A DNA stretch of 64,000 bases from Acidovorax sp. T1 (GCF_002176815.1 NZ_CP021648.1:3294001-3358000), one strand, 5' to 3'. Positions 35,785 through 45,486 are shown, counted from the first letter of the stretch. The notes: generated by a model from the letters alone, not told the origin. Translations and numbers: made by a program.

Positions 35785-36512
35785 AGGATCTTGTTGAGAA
35801 AGTCCTTGGTGCGTGGCTGGCGGGCCTCGGGGTGGCCGAAGAAGGAGTCCTTGGAGCAGTCTTCCAGGATCTTGCCGCCCACATCCATGAAGATCACGCG
35901 GTTGCTGACCTTGCGGGCAAAGCCCATTTCGTGGGTCACGCACATCATGGTCATGCCTTCGTTGGCCAGGCCGACCATCACGTCCAGCACTTCGCCGACC
36001 ATTTCTGGGTCCAGCGCCGAGGTGGGCTCGTCGAACAGCATCACGATGGGGTCCATGCTCAGGGCGCGCGCAATGGCCACGCGCTGCTGCTGCCCGCCCG
36101 AGAGCTGACCCGGGAACTTGTCCTTGTGCGCCATCAGGCCCACGCGCTCCAGCATCTTGAGGCCGCGCTTCTTGGCGTCATCTGCACTGCGGCCCAGCAC
36201 CTTGATCTGCGCGATGGTCAGGTTGTCCGTCACCGACAGGTGGGGAAACAGCTCGAAGTGCTGGAACACCATGCCCACGCGGCTGCGCAGCTTGGGTAGG
36301 TCGGTCTTGGGGTCGTGCACGGCCACGCCATCCACATAGATCTCGCCCTTCTGAAAGGGCTCCAACGCGTTGATGGTCTTGATCAGCGTGGACTTGCCGG
36401 AACCCGAGGGACCGCACACCACCACCACCTCGCCTTTCTGGATGGTGGTGGAGCAATCGGTCAGCACCTGCACGGGGCCATACCACTTGGATACGTTTTT
36501 GAGTTCGATCAT
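35775..36512 (-). CDS. gltL: Glutamate/aspartate ABC transporter ATP-binding protein
   Basis: 245 residues, a polar amino-acid ABC ATPase. Walker [11 protein letters not shown]-loop [13 protein letters not shown], signature [12 protein letters not shown], Walker [16 protein letters not shown] and the switch His in CVTHEMGFA are present. ATG 36512 has GAGGAAC upstream. It is the last gene of a gltIJKL-type operon and energises GltJK. Confidence 0.95.
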   Translation of the reverse strand: MIELKNVSKWYGPVQVLTDCSTTIQKGEVVVVCGPSGSGKSTLIKTINALEPFQKGEIYVDGVAVHDPKTDLPKLRSRVGMVFQHFELFPHLSVTDNLTIAQIKVLGRSADDAKKRGLKMLERVGLMAHKDKFPGQLSGGQQQRVAIARALSMDPIVMLFDEPTSALDPEMVGEVLDVMVGLANEGMTMMCVTHEMGFARKVSNRVIFMDVGGKILEDCSKDSFFGHPEARQPRTKDFLNKILQH

Positions 36513-36538
36513 TAACTTGTTCCTCAATCTCTTGCGCA

Positions 36539-37210
36539 TCAGCGAATAATTGCGATCTTCTGGTGCAGGCGCTTGACCATCCACGAGAGGGCGTAGCACA
36601 TCACGAAATACAGCACGGCCGCCGCCAGATAGGCCTCGATGGGGCGGCCAAAGTTCTTGCCGGCCACTTCAAAGCCCTTGAGCATGTCGTAGGCGCCGAT
36701 GGCATAGACCAGCGAGGTGTCCTGGAACAGGATGATGGTCTGCGTCAGCAGCACCGGCAGCATGTTGCGAAACGCCTGCGGCAGCACCACCAGCTTCATG
36801 TTCTGGCTGTAGGTCATTCCCAAGGCCTGGCCGGCAAACACCTGCCCCCGTGGCACCGACTGGATGCCAGCACGCATGATTTCGCTGAAATAGGCGGCTT
36901 CAAAGGCAATGAAGGTGATCACCGCGGACACCTCGGCACCGATGGGCCGGCCGATGATGGCCGGCACCAGCAGGAAGAACCACAAAATCACCATGACCAG
37001 CGGAATGCTGCGCATGCCGTTGACATAGACGGTGGCGGGCGCCGCAAGCCACTTCTTGCCCGACAGGCGCATGAGCGCCAGCACGGTGCCGAAGATCACG
37101 CCGCCAATGGTGGCCACCAGCGTGAGCATGAGGCTGAAATACAGCCCCTTGAGCACGAAGTTGGAGATCAGGTCCCAGTTGTAGAAGGAAAAATCAAGGC
37201 TGAGGTTCAT
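36539..37210 (-). CDS. gltK: Glutamate/aspartate ABC transporter permease GltK
   Basis: 223 residues, inner-membrane permease with about five helices. The coupling EAA-loop is seen in [20 protein letters not shown]. It has the GltK-type N-terminus ([19 protein letters not shown]). Its ATG follows the gltJ stop by one base, so translation is coupled. Confidence 0.94.
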   Translation of the reverse strand: MNLSLDFSFYNWDLISNFVLKGLYFSLMLTLVATIGGVIFGTVLALMRLSGKKWLAAPATVYVNGMRSIPLVMVILWFFLLVPAIIGRPIGAEVSAVITFIAFEAAYFSEIMRAGIQSVPRGQVFAGQALGMTYSQNMKLVVLPQAFRNMLPVLLTQTIILFQDTSLVYAIGAYDMLKGFEVAGKNFGRPIEAYLAAAVLYFVMCYALSWMVKRLHQKIAIIR

Positions 37211-37211
37211 G

Positions 37212-37970
37212 TCAGTGCCCCCCACCCGCGCCACCGGCCAACACCATCCCGGGGATGCGCGCCCGCTTCTCGATGAACGCCATGATGCGGTTGATGGCAA
37301 ATGCCGAGACGATGTAGCAGGCCGTGACGGCCAGATAGACCTCGATGCCGCGCGAGGTCTCTTCCTGCGCCTGCATGGCAAACATGGTGAGTTCAGCCAC
37401 CGACACGGCAAACGCCACGGACGAGTTCTTGAAGATGTTCATCGTCTCGCTGGTCAGCGGCGGAATGATGATGCGAAACGCCATGGGCAGCAGCACATAG
37501 CGGTAGGTCTGGAAGGTGGTGAACCCCATGGCCATGCCGGCGTACCGCTGGCCGCGCGGCAGCGCCTGGATGCCCGAGCGCACCTGTTCGGCAATCCGCG
37601 CCGAGGTAAAGAAACCCAGCGCCAGCACCACCAGCACGAAGCCCGGCACGGCCTGCATGGCGGGGAACATGGTGGGCACGACGTGGTACCACAAAAAAAT
37701 CTGCACCAGCAGCGGAATGTTGCGAAACAGTTCCACCCAGGCATTGCCCAGCCGCACCACCACGGGCCGCCCTTGCAGCGTGCGCAGCGTGCCGATGAAC
37801 GATCCCAGCACCAGTGCCAGCACCAGCGCACACAACGAAACCGATACGGTCCAGCCCCAGGCCGACAGCATCCAGTCCAGGTAAGTGATGTCGCCGCCCT
37901 TGCCAAAGCAGCCCTGCACCGCCTGCCGCTCCAGGGTGTCTTCGCAGAACACCTGCCAATCCCAGCTCAT
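37212..37970 (-). CDS. gltJ: Glutamate/aspartate ABC transporter permease GltJ
   Basis: 252 residues, inner-membrane permease paired with GltK. The GltJ-type N-terminal insert (CEDTLERQAVQGCFGKGG) precedes the first helix, and the EAA-loop is in AGMAMGFTTFQTYRYVLLPM. It lies downstream of gltI after a hairpin-plus-T-run at 38031-38059, which should reduce its transcription relative to the binding protein. Confidence 0.94.
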   Translation of the reverse strand: MSWDWQVFCEDTLERQAVQGCFGKGGDITYLDWMLSAWGWTVSVSLCALVLALVLGSFIGTLRTLQGRPVVVRLGNAWVELFRNIPLLVQIFLWYHVVPTMFPAMQAVPGFVLVVLALGFFTSARIAEQVRSGIQALPRGQRYAGMAMGFTTFQTYRYVLLPMAFRIIIPPLTSETMNIFKNSSVAFAVSVAELTMFAMQAQEETSRGIEVYLAVTACYIVSAFAINRIMAFIEKRARIPGMVLAGGAGGGH

Positions 37971-38030
37971 AGGTTGGTTCCTTCTTCAAACGGAATTTAT
38001 TGGGCACCGCGGGCGGCGTCCAACAAAAAA

Positions 38031-38059
38031 GCCCCTTCAAACCCGCGGTCCGAAGGGGC
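38031..38059 (-). terminator. Intercistronic terminator/attenuator between gltI and gltJ
   Basis: Stem GCCCCTTC (minus strand 38059-38052) / GAAGGGGC (38038-38031), 13-base loop, followed on the minus strand by TTTTTTG. It is placed 17 bases past the gltI stop and should give partial termination, so the binding protein is made in excess. Confidence 0.85.
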
Positions 38060-38076
38060 GGTTCAATCCTGGGAGA

Positions 38077-38976
38077 TTACTTCTTGGCGTAGTCTTCCAT
38101 GGGCTTGTCGTTGGGGTTGGCCCAGGCGGCCTTGGTGGCATCCGACAGCGGCAAGCCAACCTTGATGTTGGTCGGCGGCACGGGTTGCATGAACCACTTG
38201 TCGTACAGCTTGGTCAGCGAGCCGTCGGCAATCTGGCGCTTGATGCTGTCGTCCACTGCCTTCTTGAAGGCCGGGTCGTCCTTGCGCAGCATGCAGGCAA
38301 TCGGCTCGACCGACAGCACTTCGCCCACGATCTTGAAGTCGGCCGGGTTCTTGGCCTTGGAGATGTTGGCGGCCAGAATGGAGCCATCCATCACGAACGC
38401 ATCGGCACGGCCGGTTTCGAGCAGCAAGAAGCTGTCGGCGTGGTCCTTGCCATAGACCTCCTTGAAGTCGATGCCGCCGGCGCGCTCGTTCTTGCGCAGG
38501 GTCTGCACCGACGTTGTGCCCGTGGTGGTGGCCACGCTCTTGCCGTTGAGGTCCTTGATCGCTGCAATGCCCGAATTCGCCTTGACGGCAATGCGCACTT
38601 CTTCCACATAAGTGGTCACCGCAAAGGCCACATCCTTCTGGCGCGTGGCGTTGTTGGTGGTGGAGCCGCACTCCAGGTCCACCGTGCCATTGGTCACCAG
38701 CGGAATGCGGTTTTGCGAGGTGACAGGCTGGTACTTGGTTTCCAGCGCGGTCAGGCCCAACTGCTTGCGCAGGTCGGAGACGATGCGCTCGGCCATTTCG
38801 GTATGAAAGCCCACGTATTTGCCGTTGCCCAGCGTGTACGACAGGCCCGACGATTCGCGCACGCCCAGCGTGATGCCGCCCGACGACTTGATTTTGGCCA
38901 GGGTATCGTTAGCCTGCGCGAAGGCGCTACCGGCAGCCAGTGCAACCACGGCCATCGCGAAAATGTGCTTTTTCAT
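38077..38976 (-). CDS. gltI: Glutamate/aspartate periplasmic binding protein
   Basis: 299 residues. Signal peptide of about 20 residues ending AFA, then a class 3 solute-binding fold: TLAKIKSSGGITLGVRESSG, GFHTEMAERIVSDL, DLECGSTTNNATR and GRADAFVMDG. It closely follows the GltI/DEBP pattern and captures glutamate/aspartate for GltJKL. GAAGGAACT lies before ATG 38976. A sigma-54-like promoter lies about 250 bases upstream. Confidence 0.95.
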   Translation of the reverse strand: MKKHIFAMAVVALAAGSAFAQANDTLAKIKSSGGITLGVRESSGLSYTLGNGKYVGFHTEMAERIVSDLRKQLGLTALETKYQPVTSQNRIPLVTNGTVDLECGSTTNNATRQKDVAFAVTTYVEEVRIAVKANSGIAAIKDLNGKSVATTTGTTSVQTLRKNERAGGIDFKEVYGKDHADSFLLLETGRADAFVMDGSILAANISKAKNPADFKIVGEVLSVEPIACMLRKDDPAFKKAVDDSIKRQIADGSLTKLYDKWFMQPVPPTNIKVGLPLSDATKAAWANPNDKPMEDYAKK

Positions 38977-39343
38977 ATCCAGTTCCTTCTATCAAGCAAA
39001 AATGAAATTCTAGAGACTTTCCAACACCCGCATTGTGAGCGAGTCGCACCGTCCGGAACAGCGGGTTTACCTGCCATTCTGTTCACCACGGCGCCAATCC
39101 GGCAGGGTGCTTTCAGGCGCCGCGCCGCAAACGACTGACCGACGGGTTCTGCAGGCAACAGGGTTGGCCCCATTCATGAGACGACCACTGGCCATGCCAC
39201 GCTCCTGCGAATACCTAAAATTTATATAGCAACCTTCGTGCCACAGCACAGCTGAGACCTGCACACCACCGCGTGCACGCCGGCTATCAATGCCTGCCCA
39301 GAGAACCCTCCATGCCAAATACCCGAGCAACCAAGAACAGGGT
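38977..39343 (-). other. Long leader and promoter region of gltIJKL
   Basis: No gene is seen here. The right part is AT-rich and holds a sigma-54-like promoter at 39228-39243 and an inverted repeat TGCAC (39260-39264) / GTGCA (39273-39277) that could be an activator site. The remaining 240 bases would be an unusually long untranslated leader of gltI. Confidence 0.6.
39228..39243 (-). promoter_or_regulatory. Sigma-54-like promoter of gltIJKL
   Basis: On the minus strand TGGCAC (39243-39238), GAAGG, TTGCT (39232-39228) is a perfect fit to the -24/-12 consensus TGGCAC-N5-TTGCW. Glutamate/aspartate uptake operons are known RpoN targets in other bacteria, for example AauRS control in pseudomonads. 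Confidence 0.75.
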
Positions 39344-40291
39344 TCATATCCGCATCGCCCCCTGGCTGGAGCCCACGCCCTGCAGATAGGTCCACAGGGC
39401 TTGCGCCGTGCCTTTCGGTGCTTCTTTGGCGCCGGGCTTCTCGCGGTAGGCGCGCACATCCATCACGATCTGCAGGCCAGACGGGTCCGCCGATTCCGCG
39501 CTCACCAGCTTGCGCGCGCGCACATCCTTCTTGACGGCGCTGTGCGGGAGAAACGCCACACCGTGGCCCTCCAATGCCATGGCCTTGAGGCCTTCGGCCA
39601 TGTCGGTTTCATAAACCCGCTCCAGGTGAATCGCGGTGCCCGACTCTTTGAGGATGAGTTCGGTCATGCGCCCCAGATAGGCCCCGGGCGCGTAACCCAG
39701 ATAGGGCAACGGCTGGCCCGCGCGGCCGGGCAGGCGAAACAGCGGCTGCCCGTCGGCATCGGGCTTGCTGTAGGGCGACAAAACCTCCTGCCCCAGGTTG
39801 ACCATCTCGTAGCGGTCGGTGTCCAGCTGAAATGGCTGCGACGCGTGGTGGTAGGCGATCATCAGGTCGCAGCCCCCTTCCACCAGACGCATCACCGCAT
39901 CGTGCACATTGAGCGCAATGAGGCGGCTTTTGAAGGGGCCGAATTTCTCGTGCAGGTTTGAAACCCAGGCCGGGAAAAACGTGAACGCCAGCGTGTGCGG
40001 CACCGCAAACTCGATCATGTCGCGACTGGCGCTGGTGTGCGCGCGCAGCATGGCGCGCGTGTTCTGCAGGGCCTGCAGCATCTCCAACGCCTGGTCGTAC
40101 AGCGTCTTGCCCGCCGGTGTCAGGCGCGTGGGGTAAGAACTGCGATCGACCAGATCGGTTCCGGCCCACGCCTCCAGTGCCTGAATGCGGCGCGAAAAGG
40201 CCGGTTGCGTCACATGCCTCAGCTGGGCAGAGCGGCTGAAGCTGCGCGTCTCCGCCAGGCTGACAAAATCCTCAAGCCACTTGGTTTCCAT
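39344..40291 (-). CDS. LysR-family transcriptional regulator
   Basis: 315 residues. The winged helix-turn-helix (METKWLEDFVSLAETRSFSRSAQ start, quoted core LAETRSFSRSAQLRHVTQPA) is followed by a substrate-binding domain (90-300). ATG 40291 begins the conserved region. It lies upstream of gltI on the same strand and is divergent from the TRAP transporter genes at 40476, either of which it could regulate. The effector is unknown. Confidence 0.9.
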   Translation of the reverse strand: METKWLEDFVSLAETRSFSRSAQLRHVTQPAFSRRIQALEAWAGTDLVDRSSYPTRLTPAGKTLYDQALEMLQALQNTRAMLRAHTSASRDMIEFAVPHTLAFTFFPAWVSNLHEKFGPFKSRLIALNVHDAVMRLVEGGCDLMIAYHHASQPFQLDTDRYEMVNLGQEVLSPYSKPDADGQPLFRLPGRAGQPLPYLGYAPGAYLGRMTELILKESGTAIHLERVYETDMAEGLKAMALEGHGVAFLPHSAVKKDVRARKLVSAESADPSGLQIVMDVRAYREKPGAKEAPKGTAQALWTYLQGVGSSQGAMRI

Positions 40292-40475
40292 CGCCGCATT
40301 ATCCGCGCGTGCTGGCGTCGCCGTCGGGCCACGCAAAAGCGGGCGCGCACCGCAACACACCCCATAATGTGCGGCGGCGCGCACAGCGCCGTCCCCGTCC
40401 AAGGCCCCTGGTGCACAACACTGCCGGGCAGAGCGACAGCATTCGCCATGTTTGTTTCCCTGAGACCCTGCCCCC

Positions 40476-41036
40476 ATGCCTCCCTCCTTCCCTACCGGGT
40501 CGACGGATTCCGTCGCCCCGCCGTCCCTGGCGCCTGAAGACAACGCCCCCCGCTCGCTGCGCATCGAAGACTGGCTCACGGTGATCGTGATGGCAGCGCT
40601 GGCCCTCATCACCTTCGCCAACGTGCTGGTGCGCTACTTCACCAATTCCTCGTTTGCATGGACCGAAGAAATCTCGGTCTTCCTGATGATCGTGCTGGCG
40701 CTGGTGGCAGGTTCGGCCGCCGTGGCGCGCGACCAGCACATCCGCATCGAATACTTTGCCGAAGGCGGATCGATGGCCCGGCGCAAGCTGCTGGCGCGGT
40801 TTGGCGCGCTCATGGTGGCCCTGCTGTTCGGCCTGATCGCCGTGCTGAGCGTGCGCGTGGTGTGGGACGACTACCGCTTTGGCGAGACCTCGCCGGGCAT
40901 CGGCCTGCCCCAGTGGTGGTATTCGATCTGGCTGCCCGTGATCTCGGCGCTGATCGCCGCGCGCGCCATCGGCCTGTTCATCCGCCGGGGCCGCCAGACG
41001 CCGTCAGCAAACCACCACGGAGACTTCCCAGCATGA
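40476..41036 (+). CDS. dctQ: TRAP transporter small membrane subunit DctQ
   Basis: 186 residues with four predicted membrane helices (about 33-53, 65-85, 105-125, 148-168) and the RIEYFAEGGS loop. DctQ subunits pair with DctM to import carboxylates or related acids using a Na+ gradient. Its stop overlaps the dctM start (ATGA at 41033-41036). Confidence 0.9.
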   Translation: MPPSFPTGSTDSVAPPSLAPEDNAPRSLRIEDWLTVIVMAALALITFANVLVRYFTNSSFAWTEEISVFLMIVLALVAGSAAVARDQHIRIEYFAEGGSMARRKLLARFGALMVALLFGLIAVLSVRVVWDDYRFGETSPGIGLPQWWYSIWLPVISALIAARAIGLFIRRGRQTPSANHHGDFPA

Positions 41037-42331
41037 TCGCCACCCTGCTGTTCGTGGCCTTCCTGGCCATGATGTTGGTGGGCGTGCCGATTGGCGCCGC
41101 CCTGGGCCTGGCCGGCGCCGCCGCCATCGCGCTGGCCAATGCCGACAGCCAGTGGTTTGGGCTGCTGGCCGTGCCGCAGAACTTCTACGCCGGACTGGGC
41201 AAATACCCGCTGCTGGCGATTCCGATGTTCGTGCTCGTGGGCTCGATTTTTGACCGCTCGGGCGTGGCGCTGCGCCTCGTCAACTTCGCCGTGGCCATCG
41301 TGGGGCGCGGCCCCGGCATGCTGCCGCTGGTGGCCATTGCCGTGGCCATGTTCCTGGGCGGCATCTCGGGCTCGGGCCCGGCCAATGCGGCGGCTGTGGG
41401 CGGCGTGATGATTGCAGCCATGTCGCGCGCGGGTTATCCACCCTCGTTCTCGGCCAGCGTGGTGGGGGCCGCAGCGGCCACCGACATCCTGATCCCGCCG
41501 TCGGTCGCGTTCATCATCTACTCGGTGCTGGTGCCCGGCGCCTCGGTGCCTGCGCTGTTTGCTGCGGGCATGATCCCCGGCATTCTGGCCGGCATCGCGC
41601 TGATCGTGCCCGCCGTGTGGATGGCGCGCAGGCACAAGATGGGCGCGCTTGAAGCCACCATGCCCCGCCCGCCCTTTTGGAAGAGCCTGCGCGAAGCCCT
41701 GTGGGGCCTGGCCGCGCCGGTGCTGATCCTGGGCGGCATGCGCGCCGGCTGGTTCACGCCCACCGAGGCGGCCGTGGTGGCGGTGTTTTACGGCCTGTTC
41801 GTCGGCATGGTGGTGTACCGCACCATCACGGTGCGCGACCTGTTCCCCATCCTGCGCGAATCGGGCGAGCTGTCAGCGGTGATCCTCATCGTGGTGTCGC
41901 TGGCGGGCATCTTTGCCTATTCACTCTCCACCCTGGGCGTGATCGACCCCGTGGCCAACGCCATCGTGAACTCGGGCCTGGGCGAATACGGCGTGCTGGC
42001 ACTGCTCATCGTACTGCTGGTCACCGTGGGCATGTTCCTTGATGGCATTTCGATCTTCTTGATCTTCGTGCCGCTGCTGCTGCCCATCATGCAGCACTAC
42101 CACTGGGACCCGGTGTGGTTCGGCGTGATCCTCACGCTCAAGGTGGCGCTGGGCCAGTTCACCCCGCCGCTGGCCGTCAACCTGATGGTGTCGTGCCGCA
42201 TTGCCGGCGTGCGCATGGAATCCACCGTGCGCTGGGTGGGCTGGATGCTGCTGGCCATGTTCCTCGTCATGGTGCTGGTCATTGCGTTCCCGCAACTGGC
42301 GCTGTGGCTGCCGACCCGGCTCGGTTATTGA
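41033..42331 (+). CDS. dctM: TRAP transporter large permease DctM
   Basis: 432 residues and about 12 membrane helices. Family motifs include FLGGISGSGPANAAAVG, AAATDILIPPSVAFIIY, GWFTPTEAAVVAVFYG and LDGISIFLIFVPLLLPI. ATG 41033 overlaps the dctQ stop. It is followed after a hairpin repeat by the binding-protein gene. Confidence 0.95.
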   Translation: MIATLLFVAFLAMMLVGVPIGAALGLAGAAAIALANADSQWFGLLAVPQNFYAGLGKYPLLAIPMFVLVGSIFDRSGVALRLVNFAVAIVGRGPGMLPLVAIAVAMFLGGISGSGPANAAAVGGVMIAAMSRAGYPPSFSASVVGAAAATDILIPPSVAFIIYSVLVPGASVPALFAAGMIPGILAGIALIVPAVWMARRHKMGALEATMPRPPFWKSLREALWGLAAPVLILGGMRAGWFTPTEAAVVAVFYGLFVGMVVYRTITVRDLFPILRESGELSAVILIVVSLAGIFAYSLSTLGVIDPVANAIVNSGLGEYGVLALLIVLLVTVGMFLDGISIFLIFVPLLLPIMQHYHWDPVWFGVILTLKVALGQFTPPLAVNLMVSCRIAGVRMESTVRWVGWMLLAMFLVMVLVIAFPQLALWLPTRLGY

Positions 42332-42337
42332 CGAATT

Positions 42338-42396
42338 TTGGTAAAAACGGCTTCTAGCCCTTTTCAGATAAGCGCTATTAGCTACTTAATTTATAG
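42338..42396 (-). repeat. Hairpin repeat, copy 6 (between dctM and dctP)
   Basis: On the minus strand AAGTAGCTAATAGCGCTTAT and AGGGCTAGAAGCCGTTTTTA follow the family pattern. It ends directly before the dctP ribosome site GCAAGGAGAC. Confidence 0.75.
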
Positions 42397-42408
42397 CAAG
42401 GAGACTCC

Positions 42409-43443
42409 ATGAAACTGCGTACATTCCTCTCTTCCGCCGTAGCCGCTGCAGCCGCCCTGGCTTTCACCGCACCCGCCGCCATGGCGCAGACCGCGTACAA
42501 AAGCGAATACCGCATGTCGCTGGTGCTGGGCACGGCCTTCCCCTGGGGCAAGGGCGGCGAGCTGTGGGCCAACAAGGTGCGCGAGCGCACCCAGGGCCGC
42601 ATCAACATCAAGCTGTACCCTGGCGTGTCGCTGATCCAGGGCGACCAGACGCGCGAGTTCAGTGCACTGCGCCAGGGCGTGATCGACATGGCCGTGGGCT
42701 CGACCATCAACTGGTCGCCCCAGGTCAAGCAGCTCAACCTGTTCTCGCTGCCCTTTTTGATGCCCGACTACGCCGCCACCGACGCGCTCACGCAGGGCGA
42801 AGTGGGCAAGAGCCTGTTCCAGACACTGGAGAAAGCCGGCGTGGTGCCGCTGGCCTGGGGCGAGAACGGCTACCGCGAAATCTCCAACTCCAAGAAGGCC
42901 ATCAAGACGCCCGAAGACCTCAAGGGCATGAAGATTCGGGTGGTGGGCTCGCCGCTGTTCCTGGACACCTTCACCGCCCTGGGCGCCAACCCCACGCAAA
43001 TGAGCTGGGCCGACGCCCAGCCCGCCATGGCCAGTAGCGCCGTGGATGGGCAAGAAAACCCGCTGTCGGTCTATATGGCCGCCAAGCTCTACACCGTGGC
43101 GCAAAAGCACCTGACGCTGTGGGGCTACATGAATGATCCGCTGATCTTTGTGGTCAACAAAGACATCTGGAACAGCTGGACCCCCGCCGACCGCGAGATC
43201 GTCAAGCAGGCCGCCATCGACGCCGGCAAGGAGCAGATCGCCATTGCGCGCAAAGGCGTGATCGAGGCCGACAAACCTCTGCTCAAGGAAATCGCCAGCC
43301 ACGGCGTGACCGTGACCCAGCTCACCCCCGCCGAGCGCGAAGCCTTCGTGAAGGCCACGCGCCCCGTGGTCGAGAAGTGGAAGGGCCAGATCGGTGCCGA
43401 CCTGGTGAACCTGGCCGAAAAATCGATCGCGGCGCGCAAGTAA
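42409..43443 (+). CDS. dctP: TRAP transporter substrate-binding protein DctP
   Basis: 344 residues. Signal peptide of about 25 residues ending AMA, then the DctP fold with the conserved Arg region GMKIRVVGSPLFLDTFTALG and the WADAQPAMASSAVDGQENP ligand segment. It delivers substrate from the periplasm to DctQM. The ligand is unknown. AAGGAGA precedes ATG 42409. Remnants resembling its last codons occur twice near 49 kb. Confidence 0.94.
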   Translation: MKLRTFLSSAVAAAAALAFTAPAAMAQTAYKSEYRMSLVLGTAFPWGKGGELWANKVRERTQGRINIKLYPGVSLIQGDQTREFSALRQGVIDMAVGSTINWSPQVKQLNLFSLPFLMPDYAATDALTQGEVGKSLFQTLEKAGVVPLAWGENGYREISNSKKAIKTPEDLKGMKIRVVGSPLFLDTFTALGANPTQMSWADAQPAMASSAVDGQENPLSVYMAAKLYTVAQKHLTLWGYMNDPLIFVVNKDIWNSWTPADREIVKQAAIDAGKEQIAIARKGVIEADKPLLKEIASHGVTVTQLTPAEREAFVKATRPVVEKWKGQIGADLVNLAEKSIAARK

Positions 43444-43447
43444 TTTT

Positions 43448-43502
43448 CGCTATCAAAACAAGAGCTTCCAGCGCTTGAATATCAAGGGCTGGAAGCTCTT
43501 TT
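43448..43502 (+). repeat. Hairpin repeat, copy 7, acting as bidirectional terminator
   Basis: Stem AAGAGCTTCCAGC (43460-43472) / GCTGGAAGCTCTT (43488-43500), followed by TTTT on the plus strand and TTGTTTT on the minus strand. It separates the convergent dctP and lysR genes and is a convincing terminator for both. Confidence 0.9.
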
Positions 43503-43537
43503 CGCTTTAAAATCAGATGGATATCTGGGGTGACAGC

Positions 43538-44512
43538 TCACTGGGCGAATTCGGCCTGCACGGTTTCTGCAAGAAATTGGACAAACGCCTTGACCTGGGG
43601 CGACGAGTGGATGCCCGGCAAGGTGATGGCGTAGAGAGTACTGCCCGGCGTGGGCTCGATCTGGTAGTCCACCAGCACCTGAACCAGTCCACCCCGGGCC
43701 AGGTCGCGGGAAGCGACATAGACCGGCAACAAACACACGCCCAGCCCGTCGCAGGCCATCTGCCCTAGCAGGGCATAGTCGGGGCAAGCCACCCGCGAGC
43801 GAAGCACCACACGGTGCAGGGCCGCCTCTTTGCGCAGCTGTAACTCCATGCGGGTGCGCATGCCCAGCCAGGCCAGCTGTGCCAAGTCTTCAGGCAGTTG
43901 GGGCGTTCCATGTTCGGCCAGATAGGCTGGGCTGGCACAAAAAATCCATTGCGTGCGCCCCAGCACACGGGCCACCTGGTGCTGCGACGGTTCGTTGGTG
44001 AAGCGAATGGCCACATCAATCCGCTCTTCGATCAAATCCAGTGCACCCGACTTCATGGTGATCTGCAAGGAAACCGCCGGGTAGCGACGGCAAAAAACCT
44101 CGAACAGGGGCACCAGGTAAAGGCGGCCAATCGCTGGCGGGCAGCTGACATGCAGCGTCCCGCGCACTACATCGCCCTGCGACAGCAGCAGGTTCTTGGC
44201 CTGCTCCACCTCGCTGCGCACTGCCAGGCACTGTTCGTAGAACGCCGCACCCAATTCGGTCAACACCATCTTGCGGGTAGTACGGCGCAGCAATTGCACA
44301 CCAGCGCTGTGCTCCAGCTCCTTGATACGGCGGCTAACGTTGGAGCGGTCCATGCCCAAACGTCGGGCGGCCATGGCAAAACTGCCTGCTTCCACGACCT
44401 CGGCAAAAAACAAATAGGGCGACTGTTCCAACGGCAAAACCTCCGGAGGGCGAGCATAAGGCCTGCGCCCTCCCTCACTTACCGCGTCGGCAGGTACCAC
44501 GGACGCACTCAC
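43538..44512 (-). CDS. LysR-family transcriptional regulator
   Basis: 324 residues. A 27-residue extension precedes the winged helix (VVEAGSFAMAARRLGMDRSN), then a substrate-binding domain of the CrgA-like group. Start GTG 44512 overlaps the stop of the nitronate monooxygenase gene (GTGA), so the regulator is the last gene of its putative operon. It is an obvious candidate regulator of that operon. Confidence 0.88.
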   Translation of the reverse strand: MSASVVPADAVSEGGRRPYARPPEVLPLEQSPYLFFAEVVEAGSFAMAARRLGMDRSNVSRRIKELEHSAGVQLLRRTTRKMVLTELGAAFYEQCLAVRSEVEQAKNLLLSQGDVVRGTLHVSCPPAIGRLYLVPLFEVFCRRYPAVSLQITMKSGALDLIEERIDVAIRFTNEPSQHQVARVLGRTQWIFCASPAYLAEHGTPQLPEDLAQLAWLGMRTRMELQLRKEAALHRVVLRSRVACPDYALLGQMACDGLGVCLLPVYVASRDLARGGLVQVLVDYQIEPTPGSTLYAITLPGIHSSPQVKAFVQFLAETVQAEFAQ

Positions 44513-45486
44513 CCCGCACAGATGCGTGCGCGGGCCAGGTCGTATTCCGCGCGCAACCTGGCCACAATCTCCCGCACTTCAGGCAGGTCATGAATTTGCC
44601 CCACGCCCTGGCCGGCGCCCCAGATGTCCTTCCAGGCCTTGGCCTTGGAGCGGCCGTCGGCAAAACTCATCTTGGCCTTGTCGCCCACCGGCAGGTTTTC
44701 CGGGTCGAGGCCCACACGCTCGATGCTCTCGCGCAGATAGTTTCCATGCACGCCCGAGAACCAGTTGCTGTAAATGATGTCCGAGGCGCCTGCCTTCACG
44801 ATAGCCTGCTTGTAATCCTCACTGGCGTTGGCCTCGCGGCTGGCGATGAAGCGCGTGCCCATGTAGGCAAAGTCCGCGCCCATGGCCCGGGCGGCCAGAA
44901 CGGCCCCGCCCGTGGCCATGGCCCCCGACAGGGCCAGCGGGCCGTCGAAGATCTTCCGCACCTCACCCACCAGCGCAAAGGGCGACTGGGTGCCCGCGTG
45001 GCCACCAGCCCCGGCAGCCACGACGATCAAGCCGTCCACCCCCGCCTCCAGCGCCTTCTGGGCATGGCGCACATTGACCACGTCATGGAATATGACGCCG
45101 CCGTAGCTGTGCACGGCATCGACGATCTCGCGGGCCGGCGCGCGCAGCGAGGTGATGATGACCGGCACCTGGTGGGTTATGCAAGTCTCCATGTCCTGCA
45201 TCAGGCGCCCATTGGAGCTATGCGCAATCTGGTTGACCGCGATGGGCCCCACCGGCTGGCCAGGGTTGGCTGCCCGGTAAGCGTCCAGATCAGCCTTCAT
45301 CTGGTGCAGCCATTCGTCCAGCAACTCGGGCTGGCGGGCGTTGAGCGCCGGGAATGAGCCCACGATGCCAGCCTTGCACTGCGCCAGCACCAGCTCGGGG
45401 TAGCTGACAGTGAACATCGGCGAAGCGATGACGGGCAACGCCAGGTTCTGCAGCGCGGCGGGGATTCGGGAGGTAATGGCGTTCAT
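44509..45486 (-). CDS. Nitronate monooxygenase family flavoprotein
   Basis: 325 residues, an FMN TIM-barrel of the nitronate monooxygenase/2-nitropropane dioxygenase family. The FMN-binding segments PVIASPMFTVSYPEL, AAGAGGHAGTQSPF and SGAMATGGAVLAARAMGADF are seen. Such enzymes oxidise alkyl nitronates, but some relatives act as enoyl reductases, which would also suit the acyl-CoA ligase and MaoC genes upstream. It lies 55 bp after the Bug gene. Confidence 0.85.
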   Translation of the reverse strand: MNAITSRIPAALQNLALPVIASPMFTVSYPELVLAQCKAGIVGSFPALNARQPELLDEWLHQMKADLDAYRAANPGQPVGPIAVNQIAHSSNGRLMQDMETCITHQVPVIITSLRAPAREIVDAVHSYGGVIFHDVVNVRHAQKALEAGVDGLIVVAAGAGGHAGTQSPFALVGEVRKIFDGPLALSGAMATGGAVLAARAMGADFAYMGTRFIASREANASEDYKQAIVKAGASDIIYSNWFSGVHGNYLRESIERVGLDPENLPVGDKAKMSFADGRSKAKAWKDIWGAGQGVGQIHDLPEVREIVARLRAEYDLARARICAG

